This document shows, in pieces, positions 20,230-28,252 of a DNA stretch of 64,000 nucleotides; the first letter of the stretch is position 1; each line of letters begins with the position of its first letter. The translations under genes were made by a program, and so were the position numbers. Location: the NCBI RefSeq assembly GCF_037482285.1, contig NZ_JBBEYB010000001.1, forward strand, positions 248,001 to 312,000, in the 5' to 3' direction. The notes under the pieces are model-generated. The model was not told the DNA's origin. It did not search any database and saw nothing but the letters and a program-made list of their open reading frames with translations. Source of the stretch: Aquabacterium sp029268225 (GTDB lineage: Bacteria > Pseudomonadota > Gammaproteobacteria > Burkholderiales > Burkholderiaceae_C).

Positions 20230-21947
20230 GGCTGGAGCGGGGCGGTGGGCGCCCGCAGGCGCTCAGCGTTGGTGGGAGTGAGCTTGGGCTGGGCCGACAG
20301 CACAGCGTCGATGTAGCCCTGCGGCTGGTACAGCGCCTGGGCCGTGTCATGCGCGTAGCGCATCAGCGGCTCGGCGCGCACCGTGAAGAACACGCACAGC
20401 CCCATCAGCACAACCACCGGCAGGTACTCGACGCTGCTGAGCATGGGGGCTGCGCGCCCCACCGGGGCCCAGAAGAAGCGGATGCCGGTGCGCGACAGCG
20501 CGATCATCGCAAACAGGCCTGAGAGCACGACCAGGGTCAACAGCGTCCAGGTAATGTGGGCCAGTTCGCCGCCGGCTTCGGGCGTGCTCAACAGGGCCGA
20601 GAGCATCGCGAACTTGCCGATGAAGCCCGACAGCGGTGGCAGGCCGGCCACCAGCAGGGTGCAGCCGATGAAGGCCAGGCCCAGCAGCGCGATGGAGGCC
20701 GGCATGGGCCGCCCCACCAGCAACTCCTCGTCGTCGTCGAGGTTGGCGCCTTGCTGCAACTCCAGATCGGCCAGCGCAAACGGCAGGTGGTCTTCCTCAT
20801 CTTCCGGGCGGCGGTGGGCGCCGGGGTCGGCGCTGCGCGAGCGGTCCATCAGCTCGGTCAGCAGGAAGAAGGCGGCAATCGCGAAGGTGGACGTGGGCAG
20901 GTAGTACAGGGCGCCGGCAGTGACCTCAGGGCGCCCCAGGCCGATCATCGCCATCAGCGTGCCCGAGGACACGATGACGGCATAGCCGGCCAGGCGCGCC
21001 GGCCTTTGGGAGGCCAGCATGCCCAGGGCACCAAAGGCCAGCGTGGCCATGCCACCCCACACCAGCCAGGCGCTGCCAAACCCGGCCGATTCGCCCGCCT
21101 GCGGCGAGAACCACAGCGTGGACAGGCGCAGCAGCACATAGATGCCGACCTTGGTGAGCAGCGCGAAGATGGCCCCCGAGGGCGCGCTGGCGCTGGAGTA
21201 GGCCGGCACCAGCCAGAAGTTGAGCGGCCACATCGCGGCCTTGGCCAGGAAGGCCACGCCCAGGATGGCGCAGCCCGCGTGCAGCAGCGGCCGGTCGATG
21301 GCCGACACCTGCGGGATCTTGGCGGCCAGGTCGGCCATGTTGAGCGTGCCCACCACGCCATAGATCATGGCCGCGCCGATCAGGAACAGCGAGGACGCCA
21401 CCAGGTTGATGCTCAGGTAGTGCAGGCCGGCCTTCACCCGCGCCGGGCCCGATCCGTGCAGCAGCAGGCCATAGGACGCGGCCAGCATCACCTCGAAGAA
21501 CACGAAGAGGTTGAACAGGTCGCCGGTGAGGAAGGCGCCGTTGAGCCCCATCAACTGGATCTGGAACAGCGGATGAAAGTGCGCCCCGGCCTTGTGCCAG
21601 CGCGCCACCGCGAACAGCAGCGCCATCAGTCCGACCAGGCCGACCAGCAGCAGCATCAGGGCCGAGAGGCGGTCGAGCACCAGCACGATGCCGAAGGGCA
21701 CGTCCCAGTTCGAGGGCAGGTAGACGCTGTAGGTGCCCTGCACGTCGCCGCGCGCCGTCCACTGGAACAGCAGCACCGCCAGGATCAGGTTGAGCAGCGT
21801 GGCCAGCAGGCTGACGCCGGTCTTGGCGCGCTGGCGGCGCTCGCTCAGGAACAGCATCAGGCAGGCGGCCAGCAGTGGCAGCAAGATGGGGGCGATGCTC
21901 AGGTGCGGCATCAGCGCTTCGGTGAGCGGGTAGGTCGACCACCTCAT
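20226..21947 (-). CDS. phaD: Mrp/Pha cation:proton antiporter subunit D
   Basis: A 573-residue proton-translocating subunit of the NuoN/NuoM-like family with about 14 membrane helices. A conserved stretch is MGLNGAFLTGDLFNLFVFFEVMLAASYGLLLHG near residue 130. A hydrophilic insert (SADPGAHRRPEDEEDHLPFALADLE, about residues 375-400) interrupts the C-terminal half. The start at 21947 is preferred over the ATG at 21911 because it gives the same ATGA overlap with phaC as the other junctions of this operon. Confidence 0.93.
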   Translation of the reverse strand: MRWSTYPLTEALMPHLSIAPILLPLLAACLMLFLSERRQRAKTGVSLLATLLNLILAVLLFQWTARGDVQGTYSVYLPSNWDVPFGIVLVLDRLSALMLLLVGLVGLMALLFAVARWHKAGAHFHPLFQIQLMGLNGAFLTGDLFNLFVFFEVMLAASYGLLLHGSGPARVKAGLHYLSINLVASSLFLIGAAMIYGVVGTLNMADLAAKIPQVSAIDRPLLHAGCAILGVAFLAKAAMWPLNFWLVPAYSSASAPSGAIFALLTKVGIYVLLRLSTLWFSPQAGESAGFGSAWLVWGGMATLAFGALGMLASQRPARLAGYAVIVSSGTLMAMIGLGRPEVTAGALYYLPTSTFAIAAFFLLTELMDRSRSADPGAHRRPEDEEDHLPFALADLELQQGANLDDDEELLVGRPMPASIALLGLAFIGCTLLVAGLPPLSGFIGKFAMLSALLSTPEAGGELAHITWTLLTLVVLSGLFAMIALSRTGIRFFWAPVGRAAPMLSSVEYLPVVVLMGLCVFFTVRAEPLMRYAHDTAQALYQPQGYIDAVLSAQPKLTPTNAERLRAPTAPLQP

Positions 21948-22288
21948 TCGGCATCCCCTTGGCCGTCCACATGGTCATTGCCCCAGAAGCCCCGTTGCGC
22001 CAGCAGCACGACCAGGAACAGCGCCGTCATGGCAAAGCCGATGACGATGGCCGTCAGCACCAAGGCTTGTGGCATCGGGTCGGTGTAGTTCTGCAGGGTT
22101 TCAGGCACGCCGGGGATGAGCACGGGCTCGCTGTCCACGGCCAGGCGGCCAGTGCTGAAAATGAAGAGGTTGACCCCATAGCTCAGCAGGCACAGGCCCA
22201 TGATGACCTGGTAGGTCCGGGGGCGCAGCAGCAGCCAGACGCCGCTGGCGGTCAGCACCCCGATGGCGATGGCCAGGACGATCTCCAT
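21944..22288 (-). CDS. phaC: Mrp/Pha cation:proton antiporter subunit C
   Basis: A 114-residue NuoK-like subunit with three membrane helices; the pattern GVWLLLRPRTYQVIMGLCLLSYGVNLFIF and DPMPQALVLTAIVIGFAMTA is typical of MrpC. Its start codon shares one base with the stop of phaAB (TGATG), and its stop overlaps phaD. The symbol here means the Pha antiporter, not polyhydroxyalkanoate synthase. Confidence 0.92.
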   Translation of the reverse strand: MEIVLAIAIGVLTASGVWLLLRPRTYQVIMGLCLLSYGVNLFIFSTGRLAVDSEPVLIPGVPETLQNYTDPMPQALVLTAIVIGFAMTALFLVVLLAQRGFWGNDHVDGQGDAE

Positions 22289-25263
22289 CAGTGTTCTCCT
22301 TGGGCGAGGGCGGGGGCGACTTCGGGTGTGGCGTCAGCGGCCGAGGCCTGGCGCGGGCGGCGGTGGCCGCGCACCGACTGGTGGCCCAGCGCGGTGAGGA
22401 TCAGCAGCGTGGCCCCCACCACCAGCGCGAAGACGCCGATGTCATAAAACAGCGCACTGGCCACATGGAAGTCCCCCACCAGCGGCAGGTGCACGTGCGC
22501 GGTGTGCGTGGTCAGGAAGGGGTAGCCCAGCGCGAAGGCGCCCAGGCCGGTGGCCGTGGCGATCAGCAAGCCGGTGGCGATCCAGCGCTGCGGGCGCAGG
22601 TGCATGTGCGCCTCCACCCACTGCGTGCCCGAGACGATGTACTGCAAGATGAAGGCGGTGGACAGCACCAGACCGGCGACGAAGCCGCCGCCCGGCGCGT
22701 TGTGGCCGCGCATGAACAGGTAGACGGCCACCACGGCGGCCAGTGGCAGCACCAGGCGCACCAGCACGGCGGGCACCATCAGGTAGCCCTGGGCCGGGTC
22801 GGCCACCATGTGGGGGTTGATCAGGTCGGTGGCCAGGTCGGCTGGCACGGCCTGCTGCTGCGGGGGCAGCACGGTGCTCTCGGGGGCCGGACGGAAGCGG
22901 CGCAGCAGCGCGTACACCGTCAGCGCCACCACCCCCAGCACGGTGATCTCGCCCAGGGTGTCAAAGCCGCGGAAGTCCACCAGCATCACGTTGACGACGT
23001 TGCGACCGCCGCCTTCGGGCAAGGCCCGCTCCAGGAAGAAGGGCGAGATGGTCTGCTCGAAGGGCCGCGTCATCAGGGCGTAGGACAAGGCGGCCATGCC
23101 GAGCCCGGACAGCAGGGCCAGCGTCAGGTCGCGGGCGCGGCGGGTGCGCACCTTCAGGCGGCCCCACCAGTTGCGACGCGGCACCTGCTCTTCGAGCCGC
23201 TTGGGCAGCCAGCGCAGGCCCAGCAGGATCAGCACCGTGGTGACGGCTTCCACCGACAGCTGCGTGAGCGCCAGGTCAGGCGCCGAGAACCACGCAAAGG
23301 TCACCACCGTCACCAGGCCCGACACGCTCATCAGCGCCAAGGCGGTGAGACGGTGGTACTTGGCCTGCCAGACGGCGCCCAGCGAGGCGCCGATGCCCAC
23401 GGCCCACAGCAGCGCGAACATGGGCGAGAAGGTCAGCGGTGGCCGCGTGCCCGTGCTCACCACCGGGCCCAGGCCGTGCAGCCACAAGGTGGCGGTGGCG
23501 CTGCCCACGGTCACGCCCACCAGCAAGAGCAGTTGCGGCTGCAGGCGGCGCGTGCCGAACAGGCGCAGCGCGCGCCGGCTCAGGGCGGTGAGCCAGGCCA
23601 GCACATCGTGGAAGATCTGCTTGCTGCGGATCTGGCTGAGCAGCGGGGTGCGCTGCAGGTGCCCGCCATGCATGGGGCCGCGCAGCAGCGCGTAGAGCAC
23701 GATGCCGCCGGCCAGGGCCACGAAGCTCATCACCAGCGGCAGGTTGAAGCCGTGCCACACGGCCAGATCGAACGCGGGCAGGTGCCCGCCCACCACCGGC
23801 GCGGCGGCCGCGTTGAGGATGTCCTGCACGGCCCATTGCGGGGCCACGCCCACCAGCAGGCAGGCCAACACCAGCACCTCGATGGGCACGCGCATCCAGT
23901 GCGGTGGCTCATGCGGGCGCTTGGGCAGGGTGGCGCAGGTGTCGGGGCCGAAGAACACATCGGCCGTGAAGCGCAGCGAATAGACCACGCTGAACATGCC
24001 GGCCACCGTGGCCACGATGGGCAGCAGGCGCTCGAACAGCGGGGTGGCGGTGACGAACACCGCCTCGGTGAAGAACATCTCCTTGGAGATGAAACCGTTG
24101 AGCAGGGGCACACCGGCCATGGCCGCACTGGCCACGCACGCCAGGGTGGCCGTGATGGGCATGGCCCGTCGCAGGCCGCTCAGGCGCCGGATGTCGCGCG
24201 TGCCGGTTTCGTGGTCGATGATGCCCACCGCCATGAACAGCGAGGCCTTGAAGGTGGCGTGGTTGAGGATGTGGAACACCGCCGCCACGGCGGCCAGCGG
24301 GCTGTTAAGGCCCAGCAGCGTGGTGATCAGGCCCAGGTGCGACAGGGTGGAATAGGCAAGCAACCCTTTGAGATCGTGCTGGAAGATGGCCGCAAAGCCC
24401 CCGATCAGCAGCGTGGCCAGCCCGGCACTGGTGACCAGCCAGAACCACTCGTCGGTGCCGGCCAGCACCGGCCACAGGCGCGCCATCAGGAACACGCCGG
24501 CTTTCACCATCGTGGCCGAGTGCAGGTAGGCCGACACCGGGGTGGGGGCCGCCATCGCATGCGGCAGCCAGAAGTGGAAGGGGAACTGCGCGCTCTTGGT
24601 CAGCGCGCCCAGCAGCACCAGCACCAGCACCACGGTGTAGAGCGGGTGGGTGCGCACCTGCACGCCCGAGGCCAGCACCACGTCCAGGTCGTAGCTGCCC
24701 ACGATGTGGCCCAGCACCAGCATGCCCGCCAGCAGACACAGGCCCCCCGCGCCTGTCACCGTCAGTGCCATGCGGGCGCCGCGCCGGGCATCGCGGCGGT
24801 GATGCCAGTAGCCAATCAGCAGGAAGGAGAACAGGCTGGTCAGCTCCCAGAACAGCACGATCTGGATCAGGTTGCCCGACAGCACCACCCCGCTCATCGC
24901 CCCCATGAACGCGAGCAGGAAAGAGAAGAAGCGCGGCACCGGGTCGGCCGGTGACATGTAGTAGCGCGCGTACAGCATCACCAGCGCGCCAATGCCCAGC
25001 ACCAGCATCGAGAACATCCACGCGTAGCCATCCATGCGCAGCACGAAGTTCAGGCCCAGACTGGGCAGCCAGTTGAACTCCTGGCGGATCACGCCGCCGG
25101 CGGCCACCTCGGGGAAGTACATCGCAGCCTGCACCGCGCAGGCCAGCGCGATCAAGCCGGCGAGGGTCGATTCGGTATTGCGTGCGTTCGCGGGCAGGAA
25201 CGCCGCCAGCAGGCTGCCAAGGAAGGGCAGGGCGACCAGGGAGAGGAGGGGCAGGGTCGTCAT
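22288..25263 (-). CDS. phaAB: Mrp/Pha cation:proton antiporter fused subunit AB
   Basis: A 991-residue membrane protein. Residues 1 to about 780 are the NuoL-like MrpA subunit, with conserved regions FWELTSLFSFLLIGYWHHRRDARRGA, FPFHFWLPHAMAAPTPVSAYLHSATMVKAGVFL and HATFKASLFM. The C-terminal part from about residue 810 (HMVADPAQGYLMVPAVLVRLVLPL, then RGHNAPGGGFVAGLVLSTAFILQYI) is MrpB, fused as in the proteobacterial Pha/Mrp group 2 systems. It begins the operon, so expression of the antiporter (pH and Na+/K+ homeostasis) starts from the 59-base gap before it. Confidence 0.94.
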   Translation of the reverse strand: MTTLPLLSLVALPFLGSLLAAFLPANARNTESTLAGLIALACAVQAAMYFPEVAAGGVIRQEFNWLPSLGLNFVLRMDGYAWMFSMLVLGIGALVMLYARYYMSPADPVPRFFSFLLAFMGAMSGVVLSGNLIQIVLFWELTSLFSFLLIGYWHHRRDARRGARMALTVTGAGGLCLLAGMLVLGHIVGSYDLDVVLASGVQVRTHPLYTVVLVLVLLGALTKSAQFPFHFWLPHAMAAPTPVSAYLHSATMVKAGVFLMARLWPVLAGTDEWFWLVTSAGLATLLIGGFAAIFQHDLKGLLAYSTLSHLGLITTLLGLNSPLAAVAAVFHILNHATFKASLFMAVGIIDHETGTRDIRRLSGLRRAMPITATLACVASAAMAGVPLLNGFISKEMFFTEAVFVTATPLFERLLPIVATVAGMFSVVYSLRFTADVFFGPDTCATLPKRPHEPPHWMRVPIEVLVLACLLVGVAPQWAVQDILNAAAAPVVGGHLPAFDLAVWHGFNLPLVMSFVALAGGIVLYALLRGPMHGGHLQRTPLLSQIRSKQIFHDVLAWLTALSRRALRLFGTRRLQPQLLLLVGVTVGSATATLWLHGLGPVVSTGTRPPLTFSPMFALLWAVGIGASLGAVWQAKYHRLTALALMSVSGLVTVVTFAWFSAPDLALTQLSVEAVTTVLILLGLRWLPKRLEEQVPRRNWWGRLKVRTRRARDLTLALLSGLGMAALSYALMTRPFEQTISPFFLERALPEGGGRNVVNVMLVDFRGFDTLGEITVLGVVALTVYALLRRFRPAPESTVLPPQQQAVPADLATDLINPHMVADPAQGYLMVPAVLVRLVLPLAAVVAVYLFMRGHNAPGGGFVAGLVLSTAFILQYIVSGTQWVEAHMHLRPQRWIATGLLIATATGLGAFALGYPFLTTHTAHVHLPLVGDFHVASALFYDIGVFALVVGATLLILTALGHQSVRGHRRPRQASAADATPEVAPALAQGEH

Positions 25264-25322
25264 ACCTGCTCGAGTTTAATCGCCATCAAATTTGTACCAA
25301 TGTGATGGGGTGAAGGCGTCAC

Positions 25323-25814
25323 CTAGCCGGCCCCCACGGGCAGCGCGGTGCGGTCGACCACGCGGCGCAGCACGAAGCTCGTGTGCACCCCAGTCACCCC
25401 AGGAATGCTGGTGATCTTGTTGAGCAGCAGGTCCTGGTAGGCGTCCATGTCACGCACCACCACCTTGAGCTGGTAGTCGGACTGCTGGCCGGTGATCAGC
25501 AGGCATTCGAGTACCTCGGGCAGGGCGGTGATGGCCTGCTCCAGGCTGGCGAAGCGCTCGGGCGTGTGCTGGTCCATCGAGATGCCGATCAGGGCCATCA
25601 GCGTCAGGCCCAGCTTTTTGGCGTCGAGCAGGGCGCGGTAGGCGCGGATCAGGCCGGCGTCCTCCAGGGCGCGCACGCGGCGCAGGCAGGGCGAGGGCGA
25701 CAGGCCGATGCGGTCGGCCAGGTCCTGGTTGCTGATGCGGCCATCCTCCTGCAAGACGGCCAGAATTTGCCGATCGTAGCGGTCTAGCTCAATGAGATTG
25801 CCGTCTGAATTCAT
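25323..25814 (-). CDS. Lrp/AsnC-family transcriptional regulator
   Basis: A 163-residue feast/famine regulator: an N-terminal winged helix-turn-helix (LDRYDRQILAVLQEDGRISNQDLADRIGLSPSPCLRRVRALEDAG) and the C-terminal RAM ligand domain (LPEVLECLLITGQQSDYQLKVVVRDMDAYQDLL). The start at 25814 (MNSDGN) is used; an in-frame ATG at 25835 is possible. It diverges from leuA, and paired direct repeats overlap its start region, so autoregulation and control of leuA are plausible. The effector amino acid is not evident. Confidence 0.9.
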   Translation of the reverse strand: MNSDGNLIELDRYDRQILAVLQEDGRISNQDLADRIGLSPSPCLRRVRALEDAGLIRAYRALLDAKKLGLTLMALIGISMDQHTPERFASLEQAITALPEVLECLLITGQQSDYQLKVVVRDMDAYQDLLLNKITSIPGVTGVHTSFVLRRVVDRTALPVGAG

Positions 25815-25829
25815 GTTTGCGCAACTTTC

Positions 25830-25855
25830 TGCCAAATGGATGCCAAATCATGGCA
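25830..25855. promoter_or_regulatory. Candidate Lrp-type operator between the lrp-like gene and leuA
   Basis: Two direct copies of TGCCAAAT sit exactly 11 bases apart (25830 and 25841), on one face of the helix. The second copy also forms a TGCCA-N5-TGGCA palindrome ending at 25855. The position, just upstream of the regulator start, fits autoregulation. A TAGAAT at 25888-25893 could be the leuA -10 element, which would place the site upstream of that promoter; no good -35 was found. Confidence 0.35.
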
Positions 25856-25917
25856 CACAACGCAAGCACCTGCCAGTCCTTCTTTCCTAGAATTTGGGCA
25901 TTGAGATTCACAACGAG

Positions 25918-27606
25918 ATGCCCGCCATGTCTGCCTCCTCCCACGTCAAGTACCGCGCTTTCGCCCCGATCGTCCTCACCGATCGCCAGTGGCCCAACCG
26001 CGTGATCGACCGCGCGCCGATCTGGATGAGCACCGACCTGCGTGACGGCAACCAGGCCTTGTTCGAGCCGATGAACGTCGACAAGAAGATGCGCATGTTC
26101 CAGATGCTCTGCGACATCGGCTTCAAGGAGATCGAAGTGGGCTTCCCCTCGGCCTCGCAGACCGAGTTCGACTTCGTGCGCAGCCTCATCGAAGAAGACC
26201 GCATCCCGGAGGGTGTGAGCATCGAGGTGCTCACCCAGGCCCGCGAGCCCCTCATCCGCCGCACCTTCGAGTCGATCAAGGGCGCCAAGCAGGCCATCGT
26301 GCACTTCTACGCCGCCACCGACGACGCCTTCCGCGAGACCGTGTTCAACATGGACCGCGCAGAGGTGGTGAAGATGACCGTGGCCGCCGTCGAGTTGATC
26401 AAGTCGCTCGCCGCCGAGATGCCAGAGACCCGCGTGACGCTCGAATTCAGCCCCGAGCACTTCTCGTCCACCGATCTCGACTTTGCCCGCGAGGTCTGCG
26501 ATGCCGTGACCGCAACCTGGGGTGCCACGCCCGAGCGCAAGGTCATCCTCAACTTGCCCGCCACCGTCGAAGTGGCCTCGCCCAACGTCTACGCCGACCA
26601 GATCGAGTGGATGCACCGCCATGTGGCCCGCCGCGACAGCGTGATCATCAGCTTGCACCCGCACAACGACCGCGGCACCGCCGTGGCCGCCGCCGAGTTG
26701 GGCTTGATGGCCGGCGCCGACCGCGTCGAAGGCTGCTTGTTCGGCAACGGCGAGCGCACCGGCAACGTCGACCTCGTCACCTTGGCGCTCAACATGCACA
26801 CGCAGGGCGTCGAGCCCGGCTTGGACTTCGGCGACATCAACGCCGTGGCCCGCACCTACGAGTACTGCACCCAGCTCCCGATCCACCCACGCCAACCCTA
26901 TGTGGGCGATCTCGTGTTCACGGCCTTCTCCGGTTCCCACCAGGACGCCATCAAGAAGGGGTTTGCTGCCCACAAGGCAGAAGAGCGTTGGGCGGTGCCT
27001 TATCTCCCCATCGACCCGGCCGACGTGGGTCGCACCTACGACTCGGTCATCCGCGTCAACAGCCAGTCGGGCAAGGGCGGCATCGCCTATTTGATGGAGA
27101 CCGAGCACGGCGTGGTCATGCCGCGTCGCATGCAGGTCGAGTTCTCGGGCGTGGTGCAGCAGCACACCGACACGCACGGCGGCGAGGTCACGGCCGACGA
27201 CATCTGGGGCTTGTTCGCCCAGACCTACATCGAGCCGGTGGCCCCCGTGCGCTACCGCGAACACCACCTCTATGAGAACGGCGACGCCCAGGGCATCCGC
27301 CTCACGGTGGACATCGACGGCCAGACCCACATCCTCACCGGCGAGGGCAACGGTCCGATCCAGGCGGCGGTGCACGCCTTCGCCAGCGCCAGCATCGTGG
27401 TCGAGGTGCGCAGCTATGAAGAGCGCTCGATGAAGGGCGGCAGCGTGGACGGTGGCGCCCAGGCCTGCGCCATCATCGAAGTGGCCGTCAACGGCAAGGA
27501 GCACTTCGGCGTGGGCATTGATGGCCACATCGTGACCGCCTCGCTCAAGGCCTTGGTCAGCAGCCTCAACCGCGCGGGTGCCGTGCCGATGCGCAACGCG
27601 GCCTGA
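25918..27606 (+). CDS. leuA: 2-isopropylmalate synthase, long (type 2) form
   Basis: A 562-residue enzyme that condenses acetyl-CoA with 2-oxoisovalerate, the first committed step of leucine synthesis. It has the metal/catalytic motif LRDGNQAL near residue 42, the HPHND metal site, and GNGERTGNVDLVTLALNMHTQGV, followed by a C-terminal LeuA regulatory domain (from about residue 430) for leucine feedback. The length fits the LeuA2 group rather than the 515-residue form. ATGs at 25918 and 25927 are both possible. It diverges from an Lrp-type regulator. Confidence 0.95.
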   Translation: MPAMSASSHVKYRAFAPIVLTDRQWPNRVIDRAPIWMSTDLRDGNQALFEPMNVDKKMRMFQMLCDIGFKEIEVGFPSASQTEFDFVRSLIEEDRIPEGVSIEVLTQAREPLIRRTFESIKGAKQAIVHFYAATDDAFRETVFNMDRAEVVKMTVAAVELIKSLAAEMPETRVTLEFSPEHFSSTDLDFAREVCDAVTATWGATPERKVILNLPATVEVASPNVYADQIEWMHRHVARRDSVIISLHPHNDRGTAVAAAELGLMAGADRVEGCLFGNGERTGNVDLVTLALNMHTQGVEPGLDFGDINAVARTYEYCTQLPIHPRQPYVGDLVFTAFSGSHQDAIKKGFAAHKAEERWAVPYLPIDPADVGRTYDSVIRVNSQSGKGGIAYLMETEHGVVMPRRMQVEFSGVVQQHTDTHGGEVTADDIWGLFAQTYIEPVAPVRYREHHLYENGDAQGIRLTVDIDGQTHILTGEGNGPIQAAVHAFASASIVVEVRSYEERSMKGGSVDGGAQACAIIEVAVNGKEHFGVGIDGHIVTASLKALVSSLNRAGAVPMRNAA

Positions 27607-27618
27607 GGGGAGCACCGC

Positions 27619-28230
27619 ATGGCAGGCCCCACCGCCGATTTCTGGCAAGAGAAGTTTGACAAGAACGAGATCGCCTGGGACCGCGGCGCGGCCAGCCCGC
27701 AACTGCTGGCTTGGCTCGACAGCGGCGCGCTGCAACCCTGTCGCATCCTGGTGCCCGGCTGTGGCAGCGGCTGGGAAGTGGCCGAGCTGGCCCGCCGCGG
27801 CTTCGAGGTCGTCGGGCTGGATTACACCCAGGCCGCCGTGGACCTGACCCAGGCCCTGTGCGCCGAGCGAGGTGTGAAGGCCGAGGTGGTGCGCGCCGAT
27901 GCGCTGACCTACGAGCCCCGCGCGCCGTTTGACGCCATCTACGAGCAAACCTGCCTGTGCGCCATCCACCCGGACCATTGGCAGACCTATACCGCACAGC
28001 TGCAGCGCTGGCTCAAGCCGGGTGGCCAACTGTGGGTGTTGTTCATGCAGATGCTGCGCGCGGCGGCCAGCCAGGAAGGCGTGGTGCAAGGCCCGCCCTA
28101 CCACTGCGACATCAACGCGATGCGGGCGCTCTTGCCGGCGTCGCTGTGGGACTGGCCCAAGCCGCCTTACGACAAGGTGCCACACCCCACGTTGCAGCAC
28201 GAGTTGGCGCTGACCTTGACGCGTCGTTGA
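27619..28230 (+). CDS. Thiopurine-methyltransferase-family SAM-dependent methyltransferase
   Basis: A 203-residue class I methyltransferase of the TPMT family: N-terminal FWQEKFDKNEIAWDRG, SAM-binding motif I VPGCGSGWEVAELARRGFEVVGLDYTQAAVD, and the family stretch YEQTCLCAIHPDHWQTY. Related bacterial proteins methylate thiol, selenium or tellurium compounds, but the substrate here is unknown. It starts 12 bases after leuA and may be co-transcribed with it. Confidence 0.85.
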   Translation: MAGPTADFWQEKFDKNEIAWDRGAASPQLLAWLDSGALQPCRILVPGCGSGWEVAELARRGFEVVGLDYTQAAVDLTQALCAERGVKAEVVRADALTYEPRAPFDAIYEQTCLCAIHPDHWQTYTAQLQRWLKPGGQLWVLFMQMLRAAASQEGVVQGPPYHCDINAMRALLPASLWDWPKPPYDKVPHPTLQHELALTLTRR

Positions 28231-28252
28231 CCCTCTTTTAAATGGGCCCTGA

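Noticed and set aside
22291..24954. An 887-residue open frame opposite phaAB
   Set aside because: Extreme His/Gln/Gly/Arg bias and full overlap with a conserved membrane protein mark it as a frame artefact.
25276..25289. TTAAT-CGCC-ATCAA, an FNR-like site before phaAB
   Set aside because: It has one mismatch in the core and lies only 13 bases before the start codon, too close for a normal activator site.
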